The notes under the pieces are model-generated. The model saw only the letters and a program-made list of their open reading frames with translations, was not told where the DNA came from and made no database searches. A stretch of 64,000 nt of DNA from Pontiella desulfatans. Lineage in GTDB: Bacteria; Verrucomicrobiota; Kiritimatiellia; Kiritimatiellales; Pontiellaceae. Where the stretch lies: the NCBI RefSeq assembly GCF_900890425.1, contig NZ_CAAHFG010000001.1, positions 2,666,001-2,730,000 on the forward strand, in the 5' to 3' direction. Of the stretch, positions 50,894 through 60,700 are shown one piece after another (the stretch's first letter is position 1; each line of letters begins with the position of its first letter). The translations under genes and the position numbers were made by a program.

Positions 50894-51718
50894 CTACTTG
50901 AAGTCCGCTTTAAACGCATCTTCAATATCTCCCGGCACCGACATGATTTTCATGAACTCCGTCATCGTGAGCTGCGGGAAGCTAAGGGCGAGGTAAAACT
51001 TCGCATGAAGAATGTTTGCCTCTCCATTTTCAATCAGAACCGTGTAGGGCAACAACTGCGACTGCCCCATCGTCCCCAGCTTTTCATTAAACTTCTCCAG
51101 ACCATCCGGGAGAGCAACGCCGCAAAGCATGGACGAACCATCCCCCTTAATATCCAGCGAAAACACGAGTCGGTCCGCAGCACTCGACGCTAGCTTTTTA
51201 AGCAGCTCCGAAGTCGCCCCCTTGGCGACCCGCACAAAGCCGTCATACTTCGGCATGCCCATCATGAAATTATATTTGGCCAACTCCTTCGCCTTCAGGT
51301 GATCCTCCGTCGGCTTGAGTTCTCCAAGAGCGGCCTTCAGGGCGTTGACCGATGGCGTTGCCATGGTGTCCTCGTAGTCCTTCTGATAGAACGCACGGAT
51401 GAAATATTCCGGGTTCGATGCAACCAGCTCCTGCCTTTCGGCATTATGCAGAACCCGCAACACAGAGATAAACCCGCGCCCAGATGCAGAACCCAGTTTT
51501 TTCAGATCATCCGAGGTATAGATGACCGAGGTATAGCTGGAGTTCCCGTTGACGGCATGCTTGCCGACCACTTCCAGTCCGGCTTCATTTAGTTTTGATT
51601 CAAGCTCGGATAGCGGCACATAGGCCGCCGTAAAATCCGTTGAGATGATCGGCTCCGCCGCAATTGCAGCTCCGTTCATTCCTAATCCGAGCGCCAAGAC
51701 ACCGATCCACCACTTCAT
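50894..51718 (-). CDS. Secreted protein of unknown function
   Basis: 274-residue exported protein. Signal peptide about 1-20 (MKWWIGVLALGLGMNGAAIAA). The mature part is alpha/beta with no known catalytic motif; VIYTSDDLKKLG and KYDGFVRVAKG-type strands suggest two similar halves. Start 51718 follows GGAGGTGGG; the in-frame ATG at 51760 lacks a leader. Convergent with the NYN gene with 4 bp between stops, so the genes share no terminator hairpin. I do not recognise the family. Confidence 0.75.
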   Translation of the reverse strand: MKWWIGVLALGLGMNGAAIAAEPIISTDFTAAYVPLSELESKLNEAGLEVVGKHAVNGNSSYTSVIYTSDDLKKLGSASGRGFISVLRVLHNAERQELVASNPEYFIRAFYQKDYEDTMATPSVNALKAALGELKPTEDHLKAKELAKYNFMMGMPKYDGFVRVAKGATSELLKKLASSAADRLVFSLDIKGDGSSMLCGVALPDGLEKFNEKLGTMGQSQLLPYTVLIENGEANILHAKFYLALSFPQLTMTEFMKIMSVPGDIEDAFKADFK

Positions 51719-51834
51719 GACCCACCTCCATGTTTTTAGAGTCGAACAAAGGTGCCACAACGCCGAACATTTACAAATGTTTATATTAGGTAGTTTTAAT
51801 TTTAGATGAAATCCGAGGTAGGATTTCGGATGCC

Positions 51835-52767
51835 CTAAATGGATTCGATCCGGACATCGCCGAGCAGCTGTTCAACATCGTCCGGCTTTAAATACCCCGA
51901 TAGCAAATTCAGTGCATTTGCCGCACCGCAGGCCATTCCAACCACCAGCGCATCAACCATCGACACGCCCTCATTCAGCGCAACCGCCAACCCCGCCGTC
52001 ACCGCATCGCCGCTACCCACCGGGTTGATGGCCCGAATCTTCGGCGGAACAATTTCCAAGGCCTGCTGTTCGTCCACGAAAAAGGCCGTCTTGCCACCGC
52101 GGGTAATGAGCACCGACCGGGCTCCGAACTTCATGAGTTCCCGACATGCAACCATCAGGTCATTTCCACCAACCGTTGCCAGCAGCTCCACATCATTGAT
52201 TTTCACGATGGCCGGTTCATGCTCAAGCGCCAGCAGCAGCGGTTCCCCCGGCGCATCCAGAATCACACGTCCACCCTGGTCATGGGCCAGCTTGCAGATT
52301 TGGGCATACGCATCCGCCGGCGCACCGGCCGGGAGCTTTCCCGCAATGGGAACGATTGCCCCGTGAAGATCCAACGACTCAAACAGCTTCATCATGTGCC
52401 GCCAATTATCCAGGCTGAGCGGAGGCATCTCCTCCACTAGCTCCGTCGTTTCCGGATTCCCCTCCTCCACCAACGTCTGGCAGACCCGCGTCTCTCCATC
52501 CACCACCACATGCCGGTAACCGACATCCTCCCGATCCAGCATTTCCTCCAGCAGCCGCCCGTTAGCCCCCCCCACAAACCCAACCAAAACCGGGTGGCCA
52601 CCCTGCTGTTTGACCATCCGCGCCGTGTTTGCGCCCTTTCCACCAATGCCAACCGTAACCTTCACGGCTCGATTCACCACGCCTTTTTCGATTTTCGGGA
52701 ACTCAAGGATTCGCTGGACACAAGGCGTAAAGCCGCAACAGATAATGGGTTTCGTAGATGTCTTCAT
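51835..52767 (-). CDS. PfkB-family sugar kinase (1-phosphofructokinase-like)
   Basis: Ribokinase-fold kinase, 310 residues, most like FruK/LacC hexose-phosphate kinases. Substrate strand TPCVQRILEFP and GGKGANTAR (42-50) bind the sugar. The anion hole and catalytic base D254 lie in NPVGSGDAVTAG. KINDVELLATVG is the usual middle block. No PTS gene is nearby, so its substrate could be fructose-1-phosphate or another hexose phosphate. ATG at 52767 is preferred over the TTG at 52773. Divergent from tRNA-Tyr. Confidence 0.88.
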   Translation of the reverse strand: MKTSTKPIICCGFTPCVQRILEFPKIEKGVVNRAVKVTVGIGGKGANTARMVKQQGGHPVLVGFVGGANGRLLEEMLDREDVGYRHVVVDGETRVCQTLVEEGNPETTELVEEMPPLSLDNWRHMMKLFESLDLHGAIVPIAGKLPAGAPADAYAQICKLAHDQGGRVILDAPGEPLLLALEHEPAIVKINDVELLATVGGNDLMVACRELMKFGARSVLITRGGKTAFFVDEQQALEIVPPKIRAINPVGSGDAVTAGLAVALNEGVSMVDALVVGMACGAANALNLLSGYLKPDDVEQLLGDVRIESI

Positions 52768-52856
52768 ATGCAAAACAGGAATACGTCATTTTTTTAAAAA
52801 ATGACAGTAGACAAACCAAATTTTTCGGGTATGTTATTCGCTCCTTCAACGGAAAC

Positions 52857-52941
52857 GGTGGGGTAGCGAAGCGGTCAAACGCAGCAGACTGTAAATCTGC
52901 CCTCTTAGAGTTCGATGGTTCGAATCCATCTCCCACCACCA
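52857..52941 (+). tRNA. tRNA-Tyr (GTA)
   Basis: An 85-nt cloverleaf with encoded CCA. The acceptor GGTGGGG pairs with CTCCCACC region bases 52931-52937 (one G-T pair), discriminator A at 52938. The anticodon stem-loop CAGACTGTAAATCTG gives GTA. The variable arm is long, as in tyrosine tRNAs, and the T arm has GGTTCGAATCC. A TAGACA-16-TATGTT pair at 52808-52835 could be its promoter. An intrinsic terminator follows directly. Confidence 0.97.
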
Positions 52942-52945
52942 TCTT

Positions 52946-52985
52946 AAAAACCCCAGTAAAACAGCGTTTTTACTGGGGTTTTTTA
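52946..52985 (+). terminator. Intrinsic terminator after tRNA-Tyr
   Basis: AAACCCCAGTAAAA pairs with TTTTTACTGGGGTTT around an ACAGCG loop, followed by T's. Confidence 0.92.
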
Positions 52986-53085
52986 TTTATCGGCAACAAT
53001 CACTTATACACAACTGCTCGTATAAGATTGCTTCAGATCTAACTGTAAGACCCGAGTTAATCACACCCAAATCACACCCATGCTG

Positions 53086-53175
53086 GGCTCTCCACCAAAA
53101 AAACTCAAAGTTAGGTTCTCCACCAAATGCGGCGTCGAGGGCGGTTTTCTGGAGAAACCAAGGCTCTCCACCAAA
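53086..53175 (+). repeat. Three direct copies of GGYTCTCCACCAAA
   Basis: Copies lie at 53086-53099, 53114-53127 and 53162-53175 (spacings 28 and 48 bp). The last two continue as TGCGGCG and TACGGCG. They sit between tRNA-Tyr and the first island gene and could be recombinase arm sites or remnants. Confidence 0.55.
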
Positions 53176-53292
53176 TACGGCGCCAACGGCAGAGATTCAT
53201 CATGCCGCCATGTACCACTCCTTGCGGGGATAGACATGGACATAAATATTCCGCTCATCATCCCCCGGATCAGGATTCTCATTTTCCCGCGC

Positions 53293-53775
53293 TTAAGCTT
53301 CCTCCACAGTTGTGCACAGATTTTCCCGGGAGCCTGCTCCAGCATTGAATTCCGACATGCGGCGCAGCACCTCGGGATAGTCGGAGACCGGGAAGCGTAT
53401 GCTGACGCGAAAACCCATATCAGGCGGGCCGTCGTAATCAACTTCATCATCCCGGATGACCAGTGACAGGTCATCAATCATGATGTCATACATCCAATCG
53501 TCCTCTGATTCCGTTTCCATTTTTGCTCGATAGTACAGCCCATCTCGCTCTCTTTTCCCAAAGATACAGTTCAAGAAGGGGGACACGTCAAACTCATCGA
53601 TTAATACCCACATGACGTCTCCAAGGTTGTTGTATTCATCACCATTGTTCTCGCACGACATGAAGGTCATGATGTCGGCCTTCCACATCTCTAGGATCAG
53701 CGGGGCAATTCCCTCATCAACCTCCGCTGCCATTTCACCATATTGTATATTGATCTGCTTATGTTCGGTTTCCAT
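53293..53775 (-). CDS. Hypothetical acidic protein (island cassette)
   Basis: 160-residue cytosolic protein, strongly acidic (many D/E). WKADIMTFMSCENN, DYDGPPDMGFRVSIRFPV and two tryptophan-containing acidic loops are visible. No family recognised. ATG follows AATAGGAGATAG. Lies 2 bp after the preceding gene's stop, as the last member of a coupled cassette. Small acidic proteins in mobile elements are sometimes DNA mimics, but nothing here demonstrates that. Confidence 0.6.
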   Translation of the reverse strand: METEHKQINIQYGEMAAEVDEGIAPLILEMWKADIMTFMSCENNGDEYNNLGDVMWVLIDEFDVSPFLNCIFGKRERDGLYYRAKMETESEDDWMYDIMIDDLSLVIRDDEVDYDGPPDMGFRVSIRFPVSDYPEVLRRMSEFNAGAGSRENLCTTVEEA

Positions 53776-53777
53776 TT

Positions 53778-54422
53778 CTATCTCCTATTGTTTCTCTCGA
53801 TAGCCGGTGAATTAATGACCTTAGCCCTGAGAAGCTCCTCCGCACTGATCTCGTTCTTAATGCCGGGCACGAACAGCAAGGACGTAACCGCATGCATCTT
53901 CCTTTGCACTTTATCGGTCATTACCGACGCAACGAATCCACCACGCTCAGAATTAAACGTGCTATATAAGAACGTATCCCGAGAAGTAATATTCAATCGT
54001 TGAAATCCGAATACCACCGGACACCCCAGAGACCGCTCCAATAATGGGATCAACGTCTCGGGCTGCGGGAAGTCATCAACCACGGGAAAATGCGCCATAC
54101 AGCTCAGATCAACAAACATCGCTTCGTTCTCATTGCTATCGCCAAAGCAGTGAACATACCCTAACGGGGTTCGTTCCTCGGGAATATAGGTATTGTACAA
54201 AAGCCCGCCATGCCCGGTAGCTGTCGTCGATAATTTACCGACCAACGGACTCTCTTCCATCATCGCCGCGAACTTTATCTTTGATGCGTTCGTATCCAGC
54301 TTCCAGATGGGATGCGCCGCGAATGCGAGCAACGACTCGCTCATATTTTGTGCCACGATCACTTCATTCATATTAATCTCCTTATACTTCGGGCCGTTCT
54401 GCCCTGTTGATTTAGTATTCAT
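53778..54422 (-). CDS. Hypothetical protein (island cassette)
   Basis: 214-residue protein with no family I can name; alternating strands such as GYVHCFGD, AMFVDLSCMAHFP and CPVVFGFQRLN suggest an alpha/beta fold. Two in-frame starts each have their own Shine-Dalgarno: 54422 (AAGGAGAAAGAA) and 54371 (AAGGAGATTAAT), so two isoforms of 214 and 197 residues are possible. The first start overlaps the upstream small gene's stop (ATGA). Confidence 0.6.
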   Translation of the reverse strand: MNTKSTGQNGPKYKEINMNEVIVAQNMSESLLAFAAHPIWKLDTNASKIKFAAMMEESPLVGKLSTTATGHGGLLYNTYIPEERTPLGYVHCFGDSNENEAMFVDLSCMAHFPVVDDFPQPETLIPLLERSLGCPVVFGFQRLNITSRDTFLYSTFNSERGGFVASVMTDKVQRKMHAVTSLLFVPGIKNEISAEELLRAKVINSPAIERNNRR

Positions 54423-54685
54423 TTCTTTCTCCTTAGTTCCTTAACGTTACACTGCGCGTTATTTCCCACTCCTGGCACTTTATGCCCGTGCCCGATCCCT
54501 CCCTGCACCTTTGTTCCCTGTTCTGTTTGACGCTCTATAAATAGAGCGACAAACAAGCAAACAGGGGAACAGCAAGCTCCTGCCTGTTTCTGTTTGTTGC
54601 TATCGACAAACAGGGAAACCCCAATGTTTTCACTGGTATCCTCCTGCTTGCTGATTCCTGTTTGATGTATCGTGAAACAGGTCAT
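54419..54685 (-). CDS. Small hypothetical protein (island cassette)
   Basis: 88-residue open frame placed exactly between coupled genes: its ATG shares a base with the RepA-like stop (TAATG), and its stop overlaps the next start (ATGA). That geometry is the main support. The DNA contains repeated ACAAACAGGG-like words and a hairpin around CGCTCTATAAATAGAGCG, so it could instead be a structured or regulatory spacer. A hydrophobic CLFVALFI stretch is the only notable feature. Confidence 0.45.
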   Translation of the reverse strand: MTCFTIHQTGISKQEDTSENIGVSLFVDSNKQKQAGACCSPVCLFVALFIERQTEQGTKVQGGIGHGHKVPGVGNNAQCNVKELRRKK

Positions 54686-56172
54686 TATTGTTTTCCCGCC
54701 GTTTTGGCGTTCAGCCGTTCGATTTCCGTATCAAGATGAACCTGATCAATGGCGTAAAGCATCTGCTTGCGGCTAAGCCCCAGCCCATGGTTCGTGACGA
54801 TCACGTCTTGCTCCACTGCCAGCTCAATTAGCTGTTTTGAACGGGGTTTAGTTAAGCCGGCAGAGACCCTGACCGCTTCCGTCAAACTGCCTTTATTGAG
54901 CACACCAGACTCAGCCTCCCCCAGGCAATCCGACACGTGCTCCAGAAAGTCCTCCAATGGTTGATCGGTTGTCGGGTTCTTGTTGGACGACCTACTGGTC
55001 ATCGCAAGCGGAGCCTTGTCTGAGAGTTCGAAAATTCCGTCCTCCCATACTGCTGTGAATGCAGGTTCCGATGGATAGTTCCGCTTGATGGCCTCGATCA
55101 CCTTCAGGGCACCCCCAGTGGCGTGCGGAGTGATGGTCAGAGCACAATCGTAGTCGCGGGCGAGAATACCACTGCCAGCTCCCCGATCTTGCGCCTGGCG
55201 ATCACCTGCGGCCCCCTTTGCATCGTGATGGACATAGACAACGGCAACCCCGGTTTCCGCCAACTGGTCAAACCCAGCCAGAAGCGGCTTCCAATCTCGT
55301 GCGGAGTTTTCGTCGCCTTTCAAAAGTTTGTAGATGGGGTCGATGACTACAACCTCAGCATCCATCTCTTTTGACTTCGCAGCAATTTTTGAAACCACCA
55401 CGTCCATACCGCGTCCGTTCACGACCTCTAAGCGCGAGTGTAATGTGGAGATATCCATTGCAGACCACACTTTGCGCACCCGCCCATGAAAATGCGTTCC
55501 TTTGACCTCCAGTTGAACCATCAGTACGCGCCTGGGCTTAGGGATATCCCATGTAAGAAACTCCCGCCCAGCAGCTATAGACATGGTCAACTGCAGAGTG
55601 AAGAATGTCTTGAACGATTTTGAAGGTCCAATGATGCAGACCTTATCTCCGGCATCGAATAAGTTGGAAACAACGGCATCCACCGGATCGGGATCACTGG
55701 CCATCCAGGCATCGGCGTTGACAGAAACAAGCGCGGTATGCTTTGCCACCACCTGACCCTTACTCCCCCCTATCTCCGGTGCGAAACTTTCTCTGGTCGA
55801 TGCCGACCTCCGCGGTAAGAGCGCCTTACGCTGAGAAAGGAAATCCCTCCGGGATGGTGTGCGTCCTCGCCGTGAGCCATGCTCAGGCGAAGACATTGCC
55901 AGATCAATCTTACCGAACTCGCCGTCCCTATATTCAGCGTCGGTGTTCTTCGCGGAGGACACGGTGCCATCCACAAACTCCGCAGATATTTCTGCCGGAG
56001 CATTATCAGCGCTCTGCGGCCCGGAGCCTATTGCATGAGCTGCTGTTGACTCGGGGGCACCCTCTATATTGGCGCCCGAGTCAGCCGCGGAGACGACCAT
56101 ATGCTCCCCGGTTTTCTTCTGCTGGCAACTGCGTATATCAGTTGTAATCGCAGTATGTTTTTCACTCTTCAT
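54685..56172 (-). CDS. RepA/AAA_25-like ATPase of a mobile element
   Basis: About 495-residue RecA-fold ATPase like plasmid/phage RepA or regulatory helicase proteins. The first 150 residues are low-complexity and acidic. The core starts at about 165: Walker A GPSKSFKT (182-189), Walker B VVVIDP (D278), then VVYVHHDAKGAAG, where the histidine strand matches hexameric RepA. A winged-helix-like tail (about 420-495) may bind DNA. ATG at 56172 is the best start available but no strong ribosome-binding site is seen. Its presence argues for a replicative or integrative element. Confidence 0.75.
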   Translation of the reverse strand: MKSEKHTAITTDIRSCQQKKTGEHMVVSAADSGANIEGAPESTAAHAIGSGPQSADNAPAEISAEFVDGTVSSAKNTDAEYRDGEFGKIDLAMSSPEHGSRRGRTPSRRDFLSQRKALLPRRSASTRESFAPEIGGSKGQVVAKHTALVSVNADAWMASDPDPVDAVVSNLFDAGDKVCIIGPSKSFKTFFTLQLTMSIAAGREFLTWDIPKPRRVLMVQLEVKGTHFHGRVRKVWSAMDISTLHSRLEVVNGRGMDVVVSKIAAKSKEMDAEVVVIDPIYKLLKGDENSARDWKPLLAGFDQLAETGVAVVYVHHDAKGAAGDRQAQDRGAGSGILARDYDCALTITPHATGGALKVIEAIKRNYPSEPAFTAVWEDGIFELSDKAPLAMTSRSSNKNPTTDQPLEDFLEHVSDCLGEAESGVLNKGSLTEAVRVSAGLTKPRSKQLIELAVEQDVIVTNHGLGLSRKQMLYAIDQVHLDTEIERLNAKTAGKQ

Positions 56173-56268
56173 GTGCGCATGAGAGCACACGTACAATACA
56201 CCTGCAAACGGGGGAATTTTTATATTTTTTCATCCCCCCAAAAGGGTGATAAAATCGCTGAACTAAAT

Positions 56269-56964
56269 TCAATTTTTCTGCGCTGCCACAACCCACTCAA
56301 CCACCTGGGGCAATGTGTACTTTTCACCAGCAAAAGCGCACTGCACCACATCGTTACAAAATCTTGAGTACCGACTAACTTCATCTGTAGTGCTTTTCTT
56401 GGATTTTGAAGGTCTCAGATTGGTATACTGGTGTATTGAAGGAGCGAGCCCTTTTATAAATGTCAGCAGAATTTCTTTTTCGTCCGACGTTTTAATAGGG
56501 AAGACTCGTAACCACCAGTCACAGCTTGCAACCAGTTGCGCATGCAACTCCTCTCTATTGTTCAGCTTTTCTGGGTCAAACGACGGAAGTTCACTACTTG
56601 AATATTTGTCAACCTTCGGCTCCATAGACTCCAAATACTTACAAACGGGCACCCATAAATACTCGGCGGTTTCCGGTTTTACTTTTTTCAAATTCCGCTT
56701 GATTGTAGTAATCAGTTTTCTCTGTCCTCGCATTACTGCTACTTCGCCATCTTTGTTTAAAATATAGTCGAGAGCCAACTTTGCATTCGCGGCATCTGTG
56801 GCGATTTCACCAATAAACTCGTCCCATAGAGCAGTGTCTTTCATAAACTCTGGATCATGGTATTTCCTGAGACTTTTTTTCAAGGACGCTTCAATATCTG
56901 GATAAATATCAGACTCTCGAGCCCATTCTCTAAGTATTATTTCAGTATCTGTTCGATTACTCAT
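56269..56964 (-). CDS. Hypothetical protein beside the restriction operon
   Basis: 231-residue, largely helical, charged protein in AT-rich DNA compared with the neighbouring restriction genes. No motif recognised; LRKYHDPEFMKDTALWDEFIG and CDWWLRVFPIKTSDEKE are conserved-looking stretches. ATG at 56964 is used; an adjacent TTG is possible. It starts 10 bp after the YgjP-like gene stop, so it may be the last gene of the restriction operon rather than of the RepA cassette. Confidence 0.6.
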   Translation of the reverse strand: MSNRTDTEIILREWARESDIYPDIEASLKKSLRKYHDPEFMKDTALWDEFIGEIATDAANAKLALDYILNKDGEVAVMRGQRKLITTIKRNLKKVKPETAEYLWVPVCKYLESMEPKVDKYSSSELPSFDPEKLNNREELHAQLVASCDWWLRVFPIKTSDEKEILLTFIKGLAPSIHQYTNLRPSKSKKSTTDEVSRYSRFCNDVVQCAFAGEKYTLPQVVEWVVAAQKN

Positions 56965-56974
56965 GCCCAACCCC

Positions 56975-57727
56975 CTACGCCAATAGTTTGAGCTCGAGTT
57001 CGGTTTTTAGTTTTTCCCAGTTCGGGAGCTTTGATTCTAAGAGGGTGCGGAAGGCCTGATTGTGCTGTTTGTGGCGCACGTGGCATAGCTCGTGGACGAT
57101 CACGTAGTCGATCTGCGCCTTGGAGGCCTGGATCAGGTCCTGGTTGAGGATGATGCGGTGCGGTTTTTCGAGGTAGCTGCCCCACCGCTTTTTCAGCTTG
57201 CGGATTCCAAGGCTTGGAAGTTCGGCATAGTCGAACAGCCCGAAGCAGACCGCAAGCCGCTCGCGGAACACGCGCTCGGTCTTTTCGGCATACCACGCGT
57301 CCAGCAGTTTGCGGGTAATCAGACGGTTTTTCGGGAAGGCGCTGTAGACGGTGAGCGTGCCGTGCTGGAGGGAGACGCGGGGATCGCCCTTGGCTTTCCG
57401 CACCAGCAGTTTGTAGGTGCGCCCCAAATAGCGGAAGGTTTCACCGGAAACATACTGCTTCTCAGAGGGCGGTTTGAACCGGGCAAAATAGCGCTGCTGC
57501 TTATGAACCCAGGTGCATTTGCGTTTCAGGAAATCATTGATGCGTCTGGCCTTCGCCTCCAATGGCACCTTCACCACCACGGACTGGTTAGGATAGACCG
57601 TGGCGGCCATGGTTTTACGCTCTTCCTTGATCAGGTGGTAGTCGAACTCCACGTTTTCAAAAACAAACGTATGCATTGCATTGGTTCGCAATGATGAATA
57701 GTGAAGATTGAATTCCGAGTTATGCAT
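56975..57727 (-). CDS. YgjP-like (DUF45) metallopeptidase
   Basis: M48-like zinc peptidase of the YgjP/WLM group, 250 residues. The zinc site is H212-E-L-C-H216 in VHELCHVRHKQHN. RWGSYLEKPHRIILN (about 181-195) is the family block preceding it. Such genes often sit next to type I restriction genes; here it follows hsdR by 3 bp. The start may be 57727 or 57676 (MHTFVFENV). A TTCCA-N5-TGGAA palindrome lies in the gene at 57205. Confidence 0.88.
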   Translation of the reverse strand: MHNSEFNLHYSSLRTNAMHTFVFENVEFDYHLIKEERKTMAATVYPNQSVVVKVPLEAKARRINDFLKRKCTWVHKQQRYFARFKPPSEKQYVSGETFRYLGRTYKLLVRKAKGDPRVSLQHGTLTVYSAFPKNRLITRKLLDAWYAEKTERVFRERLAVCFGLFDYAELPSLGIRKLKKRWGSYLEKPHRIILNQDLIQASKAQIDYVIVHELCHVRHKQHNQAFRTLLESKLPNWEKLKTELELKLLA

Positions 57728-57730
57728 CCC

Positions 57731-60700
57731 CTATTCCCGGTTCTCCACCGCCAGCTCCCACACCATGGAAATGATGCGGTCGATCTCTTCAATGGCCATG
57801 GCGGCGCCAAATTGCTCCTGCACCACGTCGAACAGATAGTCCTCCAGCTCAACGCGCACCCGACGCTCAACCTCGACGTTTTTGTGCCAGTCGATAATCT
57901 TATGGCTTTCGACAATCCCCACCATCGCCTCCGTGGCGGTGGCCAGCTGTTGCTCGGAAATACCGGCATCTCCCAGCGCCGCGCGGAGGTTGCGGTAATA
58001 GGTATGCAGCGGCTTCCGCTTTTTCAGCGGTGCGGGGATATCGTTGTCCTCGTAGTCGACAACATGCCCCTGGATTTCCCGGGCATCCTCCAGCAGTGCC
58101 CTGGCGTCCTCTGCCTTGGCGGTGCGGAGCTCCTCGATCAGACGGGCAATCTTGTCGCTGAAGCGGCGGTAAAACTCCGGATCTTTATGGTAGTTCTCCT
58201 TGATGGTGCGCTCGGTATGGGCGGCGATGGCCTCGGCCTTCGACTTATCGGAAAGCCCCCTGTCCGTATTTTCGATATAGGCATTGAACTCCAACGACTC
58301 CGACAGGCAGATCGGCTCCGCCAGCGCCTGCACATAGTCCGCCGAAACATACTTGTCCAGAATGCGCCGGATCTGGTCTATGTATTTCGAAAAGTCTACC
58401 GACTCCGCATTAACGGCCTTGGCGGTCTTTTTCAGCTCCAGGAACTTTTTAAGGTCGGTCTGGTAGCGGCGCAGCTTTTCCGGATCAAACTTCTTGGTAA
58501 AGTCATAGAGCATGCAGCAGGCTGCAAACTGCTTGATGAACTCGTTCACCAGCTCATAGAACCGCTCGCGCGTCACCAGGTCGCCCTCCAGCACCCGCAG
58601 ATACTCTTCGGTATCCTTCGGGTTGCGCACACCGTTAAAAATCCCGCGCAGCTCCTGATAGACCTTTTCCAACTCCTGGATCTTTTCGTCGGTATTCAGC
58701 AGGGCGCGGTCGACGTCGTCCGGGTCATAATGGGTGAACAGCTGCATGGCGTCGCGCAGGTTCTTGCCATTGCGGGAATAATCGATCACAAAGCCGTTCA
58801 CCTTGGCCTCCCGGCCCTCGTCGCCGTCGAACAGGCGGTTGACGCGGGCGATGGCCTGCAGCAGGTTGTGATCCTTCAGCTGCTTCGCCAGATAGAGGAA
58901 CGTATTGCGCGGTGCGTCGAACCCCGTCAGCAGCTTGTCCACCACAATCAGGATGCGCACGCCCTCCGGGTTATCCTTAAAATCCGCCACCAACCGCTTT
59001 TCCCGGGTATCGAGCGATGTGCCGTGCCGATGCTTCTCGTCGGCCAGAAACTCCGCCACCACCTTCTTGTGCTCCGGCAGCTGGTCGTCGGCCTCGCTGT
59101 CGTTCGTATCGGAAACAATCACCTCCGACCGGGCAACACCTGTTTCACCCGCGCAGAGCTCGAACGCCTTCTGGAACAGGACGGCCGCATATTTCGACGG
59201 CGCCACCACCTGCGCCTTCAACCCGGTGTCAATAAACGACTGATAGTGCTCCATAATATCCAGCGCAATCGTCTCGATCCGCTGCGAGGTTTCCTCCAGC
59301 AGCTGCGGCGAATTAAACTTTTGCTGGAAATCCTTCTTCTGGCCTTCCGACAGCCCCTGCGTCAGCTGGTCGTAGAACTTGTCCAGCAGGCCGCGCTTCA
59401 CCTCCAGCTCCGCAAACCGCGGCTGGTAAATCAGCGGCAGCACCACACCGTCCGCCTCCGCCTCCGAAATCGTGTAGGCGTCGATCACCCCACCATACTT
59501 CACCGCACTCGACTTTTCCTTCTTCATCAGCGGCGTGCCCGTAAAAGCAATCTGGCACGCCCTGGGCAGCACCAGGTTCAGCTCCGTATTCGCCTTGCCC
59601 GCCTGCGACCGATGCGCTTCGTCGATCAAAACAAATACGTTCGGATCGTCGTCCACAAAGTCCCGCGCGGTTTTCGCCGCTTCGAACTTATGGATCAGCG
59701 CGGTGATCACCCGCTGATCCTTCTCCCGGAGAAGCTGCATCAACTCCCGGCTGCTCGTCGTCTTCTTTACATCCTTCTTAATACTGCACGCCGCGAAGGT
59801 GTCGGCAATCTGCTTGTCCAGGTCTTTGCGGTCGGTCACCACCAGCACGCGCGGCAGCACAATGTCCGGGTCGTCGATCAGGCACTTTACCAGCATCACC
59901 ATCGTCAGGCTCTTGCCCGACCCCTGCGTATGCCAGATCAGCCCGCCCCGGCGCCGACCGTGCTCATCGAACGTCTTCAGCCGGTCAATCGTCTTGCGGA
60001 TCGCGAAATATTGCTGGTAGCGCGCCACCTTCTTGATCCCGCCGTCGTACAAAACAAAGTTCCGCACCAGATCCAGCATCCGCCCCGGCATCAATAAGGA
60101 ATACAACCCCTTATCCTGCTCCGTCGCTGCGCGCGGAGACGTTCGGGCGACATCAATGTCGCCCCTACAGAGGTCGGCGGTGATTTGGGACACTATCGAC
60201 GGATCGACCGACTTGTTGATGACGGCCGAAACCTCGGCCTCGAACACCGCGGGGTCGGCGTCCTTTTCTTTCCAATGGGTGTAAAACTTGGCCGGGGTGA
60301 GCATGGTGCCGTATTTCAGCTTCCGAACATTGGAAGCAATCAATAACTGGGGAAACAGGAAAAAGCGCGGCGTTTCGTTGCGCCCTTGGTTGCGGATCAT
60401 CTGGGTGACCGCCTCGGCCACCTGCACCGACTCCCGCTTGCATTCGATCACCGCGAACGGGATGCCGTTCACAAAAAGCACAATGTCCGGGCGGCGCTCG
60501 TGGTTTTCCGACAGCTCGAATTCGGCGCAAACATGGAAGGTATTATTGGCCGGCACCTTCCAGTCGATAAACTTCATCTGGGGCGACACCCGCCGCCCGT
60601 CGATCAGCTCGCTTACCGCACGCCCGGCCAGCAGCAGCGCATAGATCTCTTCCGATGCCCGGAAAACGCCCATCCCCATATCAACGGCCTGCTCCAGATC

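Larger units (their letters stand above)
52942..53292. other. Intergenic stretch at the tRNA-Tyr/island junction
   Basis: This 351-bp gap contains the tRNA terminator, a doubled TCACACCCA (53060-53079) and three copies of a TCTCCACCAAA repeat. I see no gene. The position next to a tRNA 3' end and the short direct repeats fit an integration junction. Confidence 0.45.

Noticed and set aside
53086-53175. CRISPR-like repeat array
   Set aside because: Only three short copies (14 bp) with unequal spacing of 28 and 48 bp and no cas genes.
57701-60097. Long plus-strand open frame opposite hsdR
   Set aside because: Its histidine-, arginine- and leucine-rich translation is typical of an antisense shadow; hsdR on the other strand has all expected motifs.
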